Shown here piece by piece: positions 20,162 to 29,345 of a DNA stretch of 32,792 nucleotides. Position 1 is the first letter of the stretch. Every line of letters begins with the position of its first letter. The position numbers and the translations under genes were made by a program. The stretch is from Reticulitermes lucifugus (Eukaryota > Arthropoda > Insecta > Blattodea > Rhinotermitidae), in the NCBI GenBank assembly GCA_026260175.1, contig JAKCWW010001122.1, forward strand, positions 17,297 through 50,088, written 5' to 3'. A model generated the notes under the pieces. That model was not told where the DNA came from. It did no database searches and saw only the letters and a list, made by a program, of their open reading frames with translations.

Positions 20162-20857
20162 CGATGTGTCCATTTACAACGCAGAACTATGCACATAACA
20201 CAAAATCCCAACCTTCGCGAAGTCAAATTCGAGCTCCGCTATCGCTAATGCATCCATCGAATCCTTCCTCTTAGAATAATTACCTTCAATGATCCTCTCC
20301 ACATCTGACAGTCAAGCGTCTCGCAGAGAGGCTGGCAATCGCGTTTGTCTGACTTAATTGGATGGGCAATTCAATAATTTGTCAAAAGAAACAGGGAGAG
20401 ATGGGAGATGGAATTGACAGCGAGGAAGGAACGAGCTGGATAGTAATGAACTCGTCGGATGTAGGAGGAGGTGAAGCAGTTTTACGAATCTTGTACTAAA
20501 AGTGAGGTCTGAAAGGAAGGATAAAGAGTTTCAAACGAAGTTTTCTTCGAGGTTATTCTTCAGTCGACTGTGATGCAAAACATAAATATAAAAATCTGTC
20601 TTTAAAAACGCAAAATTATGTCTCTCTATGCCTATAGAGAAAACACACAAAGGAAGAACCGGATTTGTACTTGCGCCTGCAGATATCTCACAATGCATGG
20701 CAAGCTACTGACCATTCGTGTTTCACGAAATTATACATTTTTAATCCTTTGAAGTCTATAGATTTTCTAAATAATATTTAAAAGCACAGTTACTACTTCT
20801 CAGAAAATATACTGATTTTCTATTACAAAGGAGATCCGGTTAATGTTCTGAGGGAAA
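20162..20857. other. Unclassified DNA
   Basis: No recognised gene or repeat is visible. Confidence 0.45.
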
Positions 20858-21072
20858 TCAGTGGGAATAGTGAATGCGCTACGGTCTGGACGGCTCGAGT
20901 TCGAAACCTGGTAGGATTAAGAGATCTCTCCACACTCATCAATGGGCTCCATTTCAGTAATAAAGAGGTCGCAGGGAAGGGACGTTGACCAACTACCCCC
21001 ATGTATGTTCGAGGTTAAGAATAAATAGTGCTACAGCACTACGTCCCCTTCTTTGCCTCCATGACATTACGA
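20858..21072 (+). mobile_element. tRNA-derived SINE, family B, diverged
   Basis: Worn head with B box GAGTTCGAAACC (20896-20907). Then AATGGGCTCCATTTCAG, GGGACGTTGACCAACTACCCCCATG, GTTCGAGGTTAAGAATAAATAG, ACTACGTCCCCTTCTTTGCCTCCATG. It follows the family B order closely but with more gaps than the 6665 copy. Confidence 0.7.
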
Positions 21073-21238
21073 GAAAACATTTACCTTTATTCTAAGAATT
21101 ATTCGAAACACACAAATGCAATGTGTATGTAAAATGTGAAGTTTTAGTATTGAAATATGTCGTACATAGTCATTCTACATCAGGGGTTAATTCCCATTTT
21201 TTTTTGTATAGGAGAGAGTAAATCTGTACTCCTAGCCA

Positions 21239-21530
21239 AATATTATTCGGGTGATCAAATCAAGTATAATGAGATAGGCGGGGCATGTGGCACGTATGGG
21301 GGCGAGGAGAGTTGCATACAGGGTTTTGGTGGGGAGACCTGAGGAAAGGAATCCACTTGGAAGAGCTAGACGGAGATGGAAGGATAATATTAAAATGGAG
21401 TTTAAAGAGATCAGATAGGGGCGCGGACTGAATTGATCTGGCTGAGGATAGCGACAGGTGTCGGGCCCTTGTGAATGCGGTAATGAAACTTCGGGTTCCG
21501 TAAAACGCGGGGAATTTCTTTCCTAGCTGA
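21239..21530 (+). pseudogene. LINE reverse-transcriptase protein, C-terminal relic 1
   Basis: One frame from 21239 gives NIIRVIKS, a stop, then [39 protein letters not shown] and a further stop. The known consensus in insect LINE ends is 'SRRLRWAGHVARM-...[29 protein letters not shown]', the tail of endonuclease/reverse-transcriptase proteins of RTE-like type (clade named with caution). Another frame then matches the final WINLAQDR-type end. There are at least two stops and one frameshift, so this is dead. A longer copy is about 1.1 kb downstream in the same orientation. Confidence 0.85.
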
Positions 21531-21566
21531 GCACCTGTTAGATTCTCAGGAATGAATACTCCAGGG

Positions 21567-21596
21567 AGTTAGTTAGTTAGATAGATAGTTAGTTAT
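21567..21596. repeat. (GTTA/GATA)n microsatellite
   Basis: Tetranucleotide run at the 3' end of the LINE relic, possibly its terminal tandem repeat tail, a usual feature of RTE-type elements. Confidence 0.8.
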
Positions 21597-22359
21597 AGGA
21601 CAGAGCAAATCAGGTTCCTAAAACGCCTTTGCAAACATGCAGTACATTTGTCCCTCGGGGGAAAGGTGGTCCAGATTACCCGGGAAACCCCGTGGTAAAG
21701 GTTACATATAAAAAATCATCACTCAGAGCTAAAGTGTAACTCTTTTGAGCCTAAATAATGCACTTAAAAGGAATACATGAAAATAATTTAGCTAAACTCT
21801 TTAGTCTATCATTAATGTGTTGGTAAAACAGACGTAAGGCCAACTACACAGACAGCACAGGAACATAAGGAAAATGCACAAATAACAAACAGGAAACCAA
21901 GACACATAGATAAGAGATAATAAGAAGTCAATATAATAACAGCATTAATAATAATAATAATAATAATAATGCACTGTAATAATTTCAATGGAAATTACTG
22001 GTTTATATTTGGCCCAAAAATGTCTGGACCAACCGGGAATCCGGATCAGAGGGATCCGGGTTACCGATTGACTTTCCGAGTGCTTTCTGTATGAAATAAG
22101 GTGAAAAGTTTAACAAAATATTTTTAACAATCTGATATTATCTCAAAGGTCTTGTGCCGTGCCAGACGTGACCTGCTAACGGCCGAGCCACGGTTTAGCT
22201 TAATCAAGAACATGCAGACACGATCTCCGTCGGATGGGTATTACTGAAACCTGATACATGTAAATAATTGGAGGCTGCGCATTAATTACAGAATTTACTT
22301 ACAAACAAGGAACAATTTTCTAGAGACTTCTCGACTTCTCTTATTACACAGTCGTAACT
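21597..22359. other. Unclassified AT-rich DNA
   Basis: Contains (AAT)n at 21945-21970. TGGACCAACCGGGAATCCGGATCAGAGGGATCC at about 22026-22060 is a GC-rich island that resembles ends of older DNA elements, but no partner was found. Confidence 0.45.
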
Positions 22360-22830
22360 GCTCCCAAATATTGCTCCACGCTGTTGTGTACTCGTGTGGG
22401 TGTAAAACGTGGTCTCTCAAACGAAGGGAGGTACTTGGGCTGAGAGTGTTTGAAAGTATGGCACTGAGGAAGATCTTTGTGCCTCAGAGAGAGAAAGGAA
22501 CAGGAGACTGGAGAAAATTCCATAACGAGGAGCTTCATGACTTTTACTCCTCAACAAATATTATTCGGGTGATAAGATCAAAGAGGATGAGATGGGTGGG
22601 GCATGTGGCAAGTACGCGGGGTAAAAGACACGCATACACAGTTTTGGCGAGGAAACCTGAAGGAAAGAATTTATTGGGATAGATCGGAGGATATGAAAAC
22701 AGATCTTAAAGGAACTGGATAGGAGGGCGTGGACTGGATTAGTCTGGCTCAGGATAGAGAGACGTGGAGGCTGTTGTAAACACTGTAATGAACTTTCGTG
22801 TTCCACAAAAAGCGAATAATTTCTTCACTA
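22360..22830 (+). pseudogene. LINE reverse-transcriptase protein, C-terminal relic 2
   Basis: An open frame of about 100 codons contains KTWSLKRREVLGLRVFE, ALRKIFVPQ, TGDWRKFHNEELHDFYSS, NIIRVIRSKRMRWVGHVA and YTVLARKPEGK. This is the standard order of insect LINE C-termini (ETWSLTLREEQRLRVFEN, LRKIFG, TGEWRKLHNEELHDLYSSPNIIR, RWAGHVAR). It ends at a stop just after NLLG. After a frameshift the end of the protein is still readable (DWISLAQDRETWRLL, stop). Catalytic reverse-transcriptase motifs are not included; the element is 5'-truncated. It is the best preserved of four such relics in the window. Confidence 0.9.
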
Positions 22831-23089
22831 GTTGAGGAACTATTAGCTTCTCAAGAAGGACTCTGGTCTATCGATTTGATTAGCTTACAACAGAATCAGA
22901 CTTTTCAGTACCGATAATAACGCAAGTCTTCGAGATACACGACTGTTAGCCAGTTTTATTCCCGGTCATCATCAAAGCTTAAATCTGTATTGTGTTTCCT
23001 AACGTTATACTCCAGTTTACTGCTTGGTATTACAAATGCCGTTTCCAAGAGACTTCTCCTGTCTACATTCGTCAGCCCCAGCCTATCCA
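22831..23089. other. Unclassified DNA
   Basis: Nothing recognised. GGTCATCATCAAAGC at 22966 recalls the hammerhead box but has no partner GAAA hairpin. Confidence 0.4.
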
Positions 23090-23273
23090 GTGGAGCAGTA
23101 CGCTAGAGAATGACGCAATACGTCGACACGAAACGTCACGCTCACAAAGTGACATGTCAGACGAGCAGGCTGAATGTTCGCTCCGTCTCCTTGTCCTACG
23201 TTGCTGATTATCCTTGACGGTGGGCCCTCGATGGTATCCACATACACGAAAAATTATTTACACATTTTATAAG
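23090..23273 (+). promoter_or_regulatory. CpG-richer patch, possible 5' region of a gene
   Basis: CpG dinucleotides are dense here (for example TACGTCGACACGAAACGTCACG at about 23112-23132) while most of the window is CpG-poor and AT-rich. It sits directly before an ATG in good context at 23274. No TATA box or initiator was identified. This is an inference from composition only. Confidence 0.3.
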
Positions 23274-23450
23274 ATGTCTGGAAGTGAAAGCGGAGAGCCT
23301 GACAGTTCCAGAGTGTCGTGGACTTGGTCTCAGTACGAATCCCTTGCAGTTGGAGAGGGTGAGAACTCCGAAACGTCCGACTTCGAATTGACGCAGCTGT
23401 CTGACAGAAAATATTTTATCATTTTGTTAGTTTTTAAAGATCCGAATTTG
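23274..23450 (+). CDS. Candidate first coding exon of an unrecognised host gene
   Basis: ATG at 23274 follows AAG (A at -3), a fair translation start context. The frame reads MSGSESGEPDSSRVSWTWSQ and continues with an acidic, serine/glutamate-rich stretch (YESLAVGEGENSETSDFELTQLSDR) that then becomes hydrophobic (YFIILLVF). At 23451 a consensus donor GTAAGT follows ATTTG. The distance is exactly 59 codons, so the exon would end in phase 0. Codon choice is mixed and less AT-driven than surrounding DNA. I do not recognise the protein. The open frame itself continues past the donor to 23561, where it enters a dispersed repeat, which favours splicing at 23450 if the exon is real. An acceptor and exon 2 were not identified. 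Alternatively it is a chance frame in a CpG-richer patch. Confidence 0.35.
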
Positions 23451-23508
23451 GTAAGTTTAGATATGGGTTACTTCCACTCGCTCTCAGTAGCTCCCAGTAG
23501 TAGGTTAG

Positions 23509-23625
23509 TGTATAATGAACAGGGAATGGATTGGAAAGGAAGCGGTTGTGGCCTACTTTGATGTACTATTGTGATATTCGGAGAGACTGAGGAATATCAC
23601 GAAAACAGTAAAGTCAATACAGTCT
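23509..23625 (+). repeat. Arthropod 'GGCCTA...AAAACCACG' dispersed repeat, copy 1
   Basis: ATGAACAGGGAATGGATTGG, AGCGGTTGTGGCCTACTTTG, GTACTAT, ACTGAGGAATATCACGAAAAC. The same order occurs at 26624-26740 (GAATAATGAATTGGAAGGGATG, ACTGTTGTGACCTATTTTAGGTACTATCCC, ACTGAGGAAAACCACGAAGAAC). Orientation is set by comparison only. Confidence 0.6.
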
Positions 23626-23834
23626 GTGACTGGTCCAAGATATCAATTCGGGGCCTCCATGAAACGAAGGAGTACTGTACAGTCAACAGCGACTTTTGCA
23701 AATAATGTCAAACCTTGCAAAAGCTTTTATCCGCAGGTAAGTTAAGTACAAAATACACAAGCCTAATCCGAAGATAAAGTGGACGTTTGTTGAGCTAGTT
23801 TACCATTACATTTACTTTCGTCTTTCTTCTTCTT

Positions 23835-24096
23835 TTTTCTTTCTTAGTCTTAATTCCCTTCTACCAACTCATTGTAAGTGTAGAGGGTTATTGTTGCACC
23901 TTATCACACTCAGACACACCACACTCGATAGGACTCCTCTGGACGAGTGATCGGCCCGTCGCAGAGACCTCTATTTGACAACACACAACACTCACAAGGA
24001 TCAGACAACCATACTCCCGGCGGGATTCGAACCCGCAATCCCAGCAAGCGAGCGGCCGCAGACCCACGCCCTAAAGCTCGTGGCCACTGGGATCGG
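23835..24096 (-). mobile_element. tRNA-derived SINE, family C (Ser/Leu-type head)
   Basis: On the minus strand the head carries GTGGCCACGAGC (worn A box) and a perfect B box GGTTCGAATCC (complement of 24023-24033). The body has GTATGGTTGTCTGATCC, GTGTTGTGTGTTGTCAAATAGAGG, CGACGGGCCGATCACTCGTCC, and the tail AAGAAAGAAAAAAG. It matches 8648-8911 throughout. The open frames overlapping it on both strands are not coding. Confidence 0.9.
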
Positions 24097-26320
24097 CGTG
24101 TTTTTTCTATGCAACATAATTTTTTGTGGGAAAAATTCCCGCTTTCTTTATGGGATTGTTGGCCACCCCTGTCCCACAACAGTTCAGGACTGTATTATCT
24201 TGCTCAATTAAATTACAATATCTCTGTTGAGGAAACTTATACCTATTCCTCTCAAAGCTCAGATCCTACTTGCTTTTCCATCGTTCCATGTTTTAATAAT
24301 CTGTTTTAATTAACCGAGTGCGGGTAGGAAAGCCGGACAAATTACGCTAAACCCGTTCTTCCTCTCTTACAGCAAGCTCTCTGTTCGCCTTTATTCATAC
24401 AGTCAAAGTATTATGCATGATAAACGTAATCTCGCACTGGATATTTCACTTCTAAATACTCCACTTCAAAGGAATTTAGTCCAATTTCATACGAAACGTA
24501 ACGAGATATCTGAACAATGAAACCACGCGGTGTACATTTGTGTTACGTCAGCAGTCACGTGTCTTTCCATCTCCTTTCCTCTCTTACTAGCTTATAGCGA
24601 CAGGGAAGATACGGACTCACATAGTTATATTTTCCACTTTGAGGCATGAAATGAATCTAAATAGTATTAGCAAATCAGTTTATACCTGTAAGAAAACGGA
24701 TTCTGTCTGCATTACAAATAACTATCATTGAATATTGTTTAAAAAAAATAATGCTGTTAATATCGACTATTATACAAATACATTACTGCTTTCTGTGGGC
24801 AAAATTCAGTCATTAGTGCTAAAGTAGGTGGCACTTATCGGCATTAATGTGCTTTGTAAGGCTAAAGTAAGAAAATTTGTATGTAAAATAAAAGATAAAC
24901 GTTCTTTTAGATATTTGGAATTGATTGAAGGTTCTGCAAAAAAACGTGTAACAGTTGCTTTCCTAAGAGTAAAATCGAATATTATTCTTATATTTTGTAG
25001 CTTTGTTATTGCATGTTCATTATAACAGAGTGAGCACAGTACTTGCAGAGATGCTTGACCACAGGCCATCACAGAGTCTTGCAATTGGAATTCATAAGAA
25101 CACACGAGAAAACAGACGATACGCGAAGTCATATAACTAAGTACAGTATTTTTAAGTGTAATACGTGCTTGCCATTATTAGAACCCAGTAATGTGTGTAT
25201 TTAACGGACTGATTGTCCTCATATATAGATAAACTCGCCTTGAAGTTGTAAGGATTTCAAAAATGTAATCCCTTTAAACACATAGAATCAGCAGGAATAA
25301 AGTAGTTTATCTAGAAAAATGTCAGGCTAAAAGGACGAATTGTTAAAATTTACATAATCATCAGAGGAATAAAAAGTATTGAGATAAAGTTATAAATGCG
25401 AAGTCATAAAGCATGATTATAAGTTGAATTTGTCAGATTTTGCAGGAGGTCTTTTAGATGAAAGAGAAGTTAATAAAGTTTTTACGTGCGACATGTCTTT
25501 CTCCTTGTTACTAAGTTAAGAGTAAAAACTTTACTTGAAAAGAGTTGTTTGAGATTCTTCTAGAAAGTCTGCAGGAACAACTTCTATAAAAATAGCATGC
25601 TGAGGATTTCTTCACTGAAATAAACAGGAAATAAGATTACAGGGCAACGGAAGAATTCTGAGGTGCAAAATGTGAACTTAAGTCGATAGATTTTATTTAT
25701 CGCCGTGCCAATTTTTCGTGCCGTAGCTGAGGCGGTTTGTCGTCGGTTTCTAGACGCGAAGACTGCTTTCGTCACCCATCCTGCTCCCAAGAGTATTTGT
25801 TTGGAAAACGTGGCACTCATCAGGTTTTTCTCCGACAACTTCATTTTCATTATGCCACTTATCGTTCCACTACTGCTCGATACTTATTTATATATCATCT
25901 GCTGGATGGACAACGGATCTGTTAAAGACTGTCTTTCCACCAAGACATAATCTGTCTCCAACAAGTGAATAATACAAAAATTGCCGATTTTCGATAGAGT
26001 CTGTGTGAAATTCAGTTCGAGACTACTCTGAAAGAAAGTCATAGTTTTGAATTTCTCAGACACTGAAGTGTGAATAAAATATGGATTAATTCTAAAGAAG
26101 AAATATTTACGATAGTAGTTCCGAAATTAATTTGGCTATGGAGATCTTTCACATTTGAAAAGCCTCTGTTTCTAGTGTGACGTCTTTAAACCAAAAATCA
26201 TTCTTCTCTGATAGCAACTCTTATCGCTAGGGCCAAAGTGAGTGCTTCCCTCCCAACTCCATAGAGCCTACAGTACTGACATACAGGTACTGTCCACAGA
26301 CCAGGAGATGATCCCTGGTA
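24097..26320. other. Unclassified AT-rich DNA
   Basis: No recognised repeat or gene. Open frames 24806-25132 (minus) and 25584-25950 (both strands) are mutually overlapping with no domain and are probably chance. Confidence 0.45.
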
Positions 26321-26333
26321 AGAATGCGACAGC

Positions 26334-26345
26334 CGCGCATGCGCA
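26334..26345. promoter_or_regulatory. NRF-1/erect-wing-type palindrome
   Basis: CGCGCATGCGCA is an exact fit to the YGCGCAYGCGCR consensus of the NRF-1 family (erect wing in insects). It is followed, about 120 bp on, by a CpG-rich stretch (CCGCCGCACCGCGCCAGACACG, about 26489-26510). Such sites are common in promoters of housekeeping genes. No gene was recognised downstream, so function is open. A shorter core, GCGCATGCGC, is at 4168-4177. Confidence 0.35.
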
Positions 26346-26623
26346 AGACTTTGTGGCGAATACAGTTGCTACTGCCCGTCCTGAAAGCACACACATAGTA
26401 TACTAGCTCACTACATGCTGCTCAAAATGCTTGAGGTTTTCGGATTTGATGTAGTAGTGGAACAGTCTGTCGCTCCTACAATAACATTCCGCCGCACCGC
26501 GCCAGACACGCCCCCCTCCCCCGGTTGGGACATCTCCTGGTCTGTTTGTATAATATTCTTCCTTTATTTAGTCAAGATTTCCGTTAACACAGACTCCTCG
26601 TCTATACCATCAAATGGTTGAAG

Positions 26624-26740
26624 ATTAGTGAATAATGAATTGGAAGGGATGTGGAAAGAAACTGTTGTGACCTATTTTAGGTACTATCCCCAGCAGAAAC
26701 TGAGGAAAACCACGAAGAACTATAGCAAAGATAGTCGAAT
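26624..26740 (+). repeat. Arthropod dispersed repeat, copy 2
   Basis: See the copy at 23509-23625. Shared phrases include GGTACTATCCCCAGCA and GAAACTGAGGAAAACCACG. It is somewhat closer to the common form than copy 1. Confidence 0.6.
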
Positions 26741-26924
26741 GCCTGCACATAACGTAATAATGCTTGCATGCTGCCTGTCTTTCCTTCTTACGATGTGTTT
26801 CACGATGCTGCCAGTAAAGTAGATTTACAATGTCGAATGGTAAAAATGAGATGGGAAGGATTTGGAAGGCAGGAGGTAGAGGTGAAGGGAAGACTTCTCT
26901 GTTCACACCACGAAGTCTTAGAGA

Positions 26925-27152
26925 GGGAGTGTAGAGCTATTTCATTCTTAGCCTCGGCACTAGATTGAGGTGAGTTGTTAACTTAAGGCCCCTACAGCTC
27001 TGCCCCCCCAGAAAGAACACAGGTATCCATCGAATAGGAAGGTGCTTGGGCCACAGAGCCGGTGTAAACGTTTTTGGTAAAGAGATAAAATATCTTGCTT
27101 CTACCGGGATTCCAACACCGGACAGCCCAACCAACCAGACTATGCTGCTCTG
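26925..27152 (-). mobile_element. tRNA-derived SINE, family B
   Basis: On the minus strand: worn head GCAGCATAGTCTGGTTGG and B box GTTGGAATCCC, then ACGTTTACACCGG, GGCCCAAGCACC, GATGGATACCTGTG, GGGGGGGCAGAGC, CTTAAGTTAACAACTCACC and AGTGCCGAGGCTAAGAATGAA. The element runs the full family order. A minus-strand open frame at 26937-27134 is not coding. Confidence 0.75.
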
Positions 27153-27354
27153 GAAGCTAGGAATCGTGGGCTAATCTAGGTACTAACTTAGAATTATCTT
27201 GACGTGACAACGAAAACCTCAGTAAGGTAGCCGATTTGCTAGTGAAGGTATAAACCTTGCAACTCCGAACACATATATGGAACTTTATGTCTAAGCGAAA
27301 TGTTTCGGTGCCCTTCAAAAAATTAGCACAAGACGGCGGTGAGTAGTGTTCAGC

Positions 27355-27570
27355 CTACAACAGGCCCAGAAGGAGAGCAGAGGTATAGCTCTACTCTTTC
27401 TTCAACCTCGGCGCTAGAAGGGGGTGAGTGGTCAACGCCACGTTCCGGCCGCTTTACCCCCGGGAAACAAACCCGGTACTCATTGTACAGGAACTTGGGT
27501 GGGCATCAGGGCCAATGTGGACGGGTGTGCAGTGTAGTAAGTTTTAATTTCAGTACCCACCTCTGCCAAA
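27355..27570 (-). mobile_element. SINE family B, headless subfamily, copy 2
   Basis: On the minus strand it starts GGTGGGTACTGAAATT, like the copy at 9262-9480. Then GGCCCTGATGCCCACCCAAG, TGTACAATGAGTACC, CCCGGGGGTAAAGCGGCC, ACGTGGCGTTGACCACTCACC, CTAGCGCCGAGGTTGAAGAAAGAG, CTATACCTCTGCTCTCC. It has an extra ACTTACTACACTGCACACC stretch near the 5' end. Confidence 0.8.
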
Positions 27571-28436
27571 ATTCTTTATAGCGTGTATCTAAAAGGCAAT
27601 ACGGCTTACTGCGTGTCAGTCAAGTTCAGGGTATCAATACGCATGAAGCTCTCTGCTTAGAACTTCACCGCTTCATAACGTTCGTCTGTAATAACATCGA
27701 TTTCAAAGACTGCAATATCTGTCACAGTGAAATATAAATACGCAGTACAGCATGACGCAAAGTACGATGTGCATAAGGGCAAACTCCTCTACATGACATG
27801 TCAACGAGATTTATGCTAACTGCATAAACTCTTACAAATTCTTACCTTCAAAATGTTTGTTGTTTTTAATAACAACCTAACACAATCTATGTAACCTGCC
27901 ACAAACAAACTTCCCCTTTTCAATAACAGGCCTGTTTATTCAGGCACATCACAGAAGGTGTTGTGTTGGTGGTTTTAGAACTTGAAAGCATAACGATTAG
28001 CATACTTATGGGAAGCATACATAAGCTGGATGCTTTCTGGGAGACAGTAATGAACTGAACAGCGTCTGAAGCCAAACCTTTCCACTCTGCATTTAATATT
28101 TCCCTTCAGAAAATCAATAAAGTAAGCAAAAGCGCCATTTCCTGTTTTTAGGAAAATGTTTGTGAAGACAGTAACCAGGAAGCAAGCATCTACTGCTCCA
28201 AAATTCAGACTTAGAATGGCCTATTTAACGACGCGATTTTAAGTGCACATGTTGCAAGGATTCTAATAAAACGGACGATAATGAATCTCACATTACGAAC
28301 TGGTCACTAGGTTTGCATTACATGCAGCGTACGTGGACCGCTGTAACGTGGCGCATATTAACTAAGAATATTATTTATTTATTTATTTATAAATGTTTGC
28401 CTCAAATGCGCCGTCATTATCTCAAATACTATCCTT
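27571..28436. other. Unclassified DNA
   Basis: AT-rich, with a (TTTA)n microsatellite at 28370-28390 immediately next to the following LINE relic, of which it may be the 3' tail. Confidence 0.5.
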
Positions 28437-28615
28437 CTTCCATCTCACTGATTTAAGATCCTTCCAATATTACCCTCCCTTCTACGCCTAGGTCTTCCAA
28501 GTTTTCATTTTCGTTCAGGTTTCCCCAGAGAACACTTATATCCATTTTTCTTCTCCCCCGTACGTGCCATATGCCCAGCCACGTATTTATATGGATAATT
28601 TAGGAGCGTATCTCG
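28437..28615 (-). pseudogene. LINE reverse-transcriptase protein, C-terminal relic 3
   Basis: On the minus strand a frame reads KYVAGHMARTGEKKNGYKC, then GKPERK, a stop, KLGRPRRREGNIG. This matches the [40 protein letters not shown] consensus. The end of the protein is lost or too worn. The tetranucleotide run at 28370-28390 lies on its 3' side. Several stops are present. Confidence 0.78.
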
Positions 28616-29182
28616 ACTCCTTATTTGGTTGATAAAATTGGCTTTGTAAAAGCAGCTCGAGTTGCGCCAATGGACATCTTATCAAGTACGAACTTGTAGC
28701 ACTAATATTAACAGCGAAAATGAAATACATATTTGCATAGGAAAAATTATGTACTTAACCTATACACATTCTAGCCACTTCAGCGCAACGGATTGCGTCA
28801 CATAAATGTACAATCCTACTGTCAGAGACGGCAGAATAAGAGTTACGTTATATAGCAATATCAAGCATGCAGAAAGGGAATTTCAATTAGTTAAGAAGAC
28901 AGGTGTGAAACAAGAATCACAAGACGGAAATTCATAGTTTGTAGCGAGACATAAAGTACAAGAGTAACAATATTGCACGTTGTCTCACAGCGCTCAAGAT
29001 CCACTGCCATACGTTCAAGCATATATTTATGTTTACTCACCAAATCCTGCAGGGTCAACATTGCGAAGGGGCGTTCATTTCATTCTGAAACACACCAATT
29101 ACAAATATTACAACTTAAGTAACATTTGATGTTCTACCACCTGTAAGAGTGACGATTCCGGCCTTCTTTGATGTGACACCAT
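28616..29182. other. Unclassified DNA
   Basis: No recognised gene or repeat. Confidence 0.45.
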
Positions 29183-29345
29183 TCATTCTGCAGTCTGTCT
29201 GACGACAGGTCCGTAGCCTCTTCCAAAGCAAGTTCTCCACAGGGTGCGATCTAGTGCTTCCTCTTTCAATTTCCATTATCTTCTCTTTTCCTTAAGGTCA
29301 TCCATTAGCTGCTTACGCCTTCTTCCTCGTCTTCCCGTGCAGACT
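29183..29345 (-). pseudogene. LINE C-terminal relic of a second type
   Basis: On the minus strand, upstream to downstream: TGRRGRRRKQLMDDLKEKRR, a stop, WKLKEEALDRTLWRTCFGRG, YGPVVRQTAE and the natural stop TGA (TCA at 29183-29185). I recognise 'RRRKQLLDDLKEKRGYWKLKEEALDRTLWRTRFGRGYGPVVRQT' as the end of a highly repeated LINE protein in cockroach-like insect genomes. One nonsense codon (TAA where GGATAT/Y is usual) interrupts it. The upstream part of the protein is absent, as expected for 5' truncation. Confidence 0.82.

Noticed and set aside
23105..23135. Another hammerhead (GACGCAATACGTC hairpin near GAAACGTC)
   Set aside because: Five extra bases separate the hairpin from GAAA and no CUGANGA box precedes it.
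27295..27330. ATGTTTCGGTGCCCTTCAA as a hammerhead relic
   Set aside because: No stem II can be formed and the box is incomplete.
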